Origin: Marinospirillum minutulum DSM 6287
GTDB taxonomy: Bacteria > Pseudomonadota > Gammaproteobacteria > Pseudomonadales > Halomonadaceae
Direction of reading: 5' to 3'
Assembly (NCBI RefSeq): GCF_000422325.1
Contig: NZ_KE383818.1
Location: forward strand, 619,945-683,944
Length of the DNA: 64,000 bases
Under the pieces are notes generated by a model. The model was given only the letters and a program-made list of their open reading frames with translations. It made no database searches and was not told the DNA's origin. Positions 63,482 to 64,000 of the stretch are shown here, in pieces. Positions within the stretch are counted from its first letter, which is position 1, and each line of letters opens with the position of its first letter. A program made the position numbers and the translations under genes.

Positions 63482-64000
63482 TTAGCTTAATAGCTTCTCT
63501 AGGTATTCTGTTAAAGCATCATGAAAACTGCTGGCAGAATGTAGGTCGATAATAAAGGCTAGGTAGCCTTGTAGTTCGCGCTGACTTAAAGAAAAGTCAA
63601 CCTGCACTAGCATAATTAACGAATCATCACGGTCACAAAGCCGCTTTAATATGTTGTGGCAGTTGCCCGTGTAAGCCTCAGGCAGCGAGGTTTTAATTTC
63701 TCTGTGTAAAATATTGGCTAGGGTTGCTAAACAAGAATTTAATAAAATATTGCCTAGTTCGGCAAGGGTGTCTTGCTCTAACTCAGAAATTTCACTAGCA
63801 GAGAGTTCGTTGCCAACAATTAAGCGTACTAACTCTAGGCTGCGCTCTTCAGGAAAAATTAATGCTGCCTTACCGCTAATAAAACCCTCAAAAGCTTGAG
63901 TAACACCAGCTAAAGCTGAGGGAAGTAATTTAGCAAAGTGTATCTCAGCCGTTGGAATATCAACAAAGTCTACCTTGGGTACAGAAAGTAAAACTTCATC
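63482..64000 (-). CDS. CheC-like CheY-P phosphatase (partial)
   Basis: An open minus-strand frame runs from the window edge to TAA at 63482-63484, giving 172 residues. It matches CheC-type phosphatases: LEQDTLAELGNILLNSCLATLANIL holds the E-x-x-N catalytic motif, and an earlier SALAGVTQAFEGFISGKAALIFP segment fits the family. The N-terminus lies beyond the window. Followed by the GGDEF gene, it resembles response regulator/CheC/GGDEF operons of other gammaproteobacteria; a regulator gene may lie just outside. Confidence 0.85.
   Translation of the reverse strand, partial: DEVLLSVPKVDFVDIPTAEIHFAKLLPSALAGVTQAFEGFISGKAALIFPEERSLELVRLIVGNELSASEISELEQDTLAELGNILLNSCLATLANILHREIKTSLPEAYTGNCHNILKRLCDRDDSLIMLVQVDFSLSQRELQGYLAFIIDLHSASSFHDALTEYLEKLLS

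Overview
The window is a stretch of ordinary gammaproteobacterial chromosome, AT-rich for the class (judged by eye, not computed). It carries about 57 protein genes on both strands. Several neighbourhoods match Pseudomonas or E. coli order: Trm112-like/kdsB/low-Mr phosphatase/murB, rne divergent from rluC-sppA, yceD-rpmF-plsX, smr divergent from prmB-aroC, fadBA and rhlB-dinG. Polyhydroxyalkanoate genes, a RoxS/RoxR-type redox sensor, c-di-GMP enzymes and chemotaxis adaptors suggest a motile, aerobic, PHA-storing bacterium of the Oceanospirillales/Pseudomonadales kind. No rRNA, tRNA, CRISPR array, insertion sequence or prophage was seen.

Layout. 1-2967: 5' end of acnB (minus), then the envelope-precursor operon Trm112-like/kdsB/phosphatase/murB. 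2968-3890: small accessory patch with a YefM-YoeB toxin-antitoxin pair, its TGTACA operators, and a decayed RelE-type toxin. 3942-9867: LysR regulator divergent from mmsA, then ogt/CobW GTPase/miaE, then an Mrr-type endonuclease gene broken by an in-frame stop. 9946-16634: acyl-CoA metabolism (acuI-like, fadBA, acetoacetate-CoA ligase), with PsrA-like and LiuR-like operator candidates. 16885-22333: CheX, an HDOD protein, a GhrA-like reductase, an Smr protein, prmB and aroC. 22522-25419: PHA storage genes (DUF6489, phasin, PhaC), where phasin and synthase share Lys/Ala/Pro tails. 25544-31270: YehS-like protein with a probable ATT start, rne with a leader of about 375 nt, rluC and sppA. 31402-35675: RND efflux pair placed inside a normally conserved block. 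35816-39543: yceD, rpmF, plsX, then a membrane protein where the fab genes are usually found.

39608-44973: sodB, a coiled-coil membrane protein, rhlB and dinG. 45112-50067: a periplasmic-sensing diguanylate cyclase, a chemoreceptor and a CbiM-like membrane protein. 50081-55289: RoxSR-type two-component system, divergent from a CstA-type transporter followed by a small CC-tailed protein and a half-size ArsA ATPase. The last three look like a functional module of unknown substrate. 55391-57646: sulfur module (periplasmic rhodanese, YeeE/YedE transporter, 55-residue Cys-containing membrane peptide). 57853-64000: prfC, an XRE regulator behind a cluster of CRP-like sites, then a minus-strand run of CheC (partial), GGDEF protein, aromatic/aspartate aminotransferase and asparaginase.

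The main candidates for new biology are the CstA/CC/ArsA module, the rhodanese/YeeE/small-peptide unit, the tailed PHA synthase, and the interrupted but possibly reinitiating mrr gene. All functional statements rest on remembered family motifs and gene order. No database search was possible.
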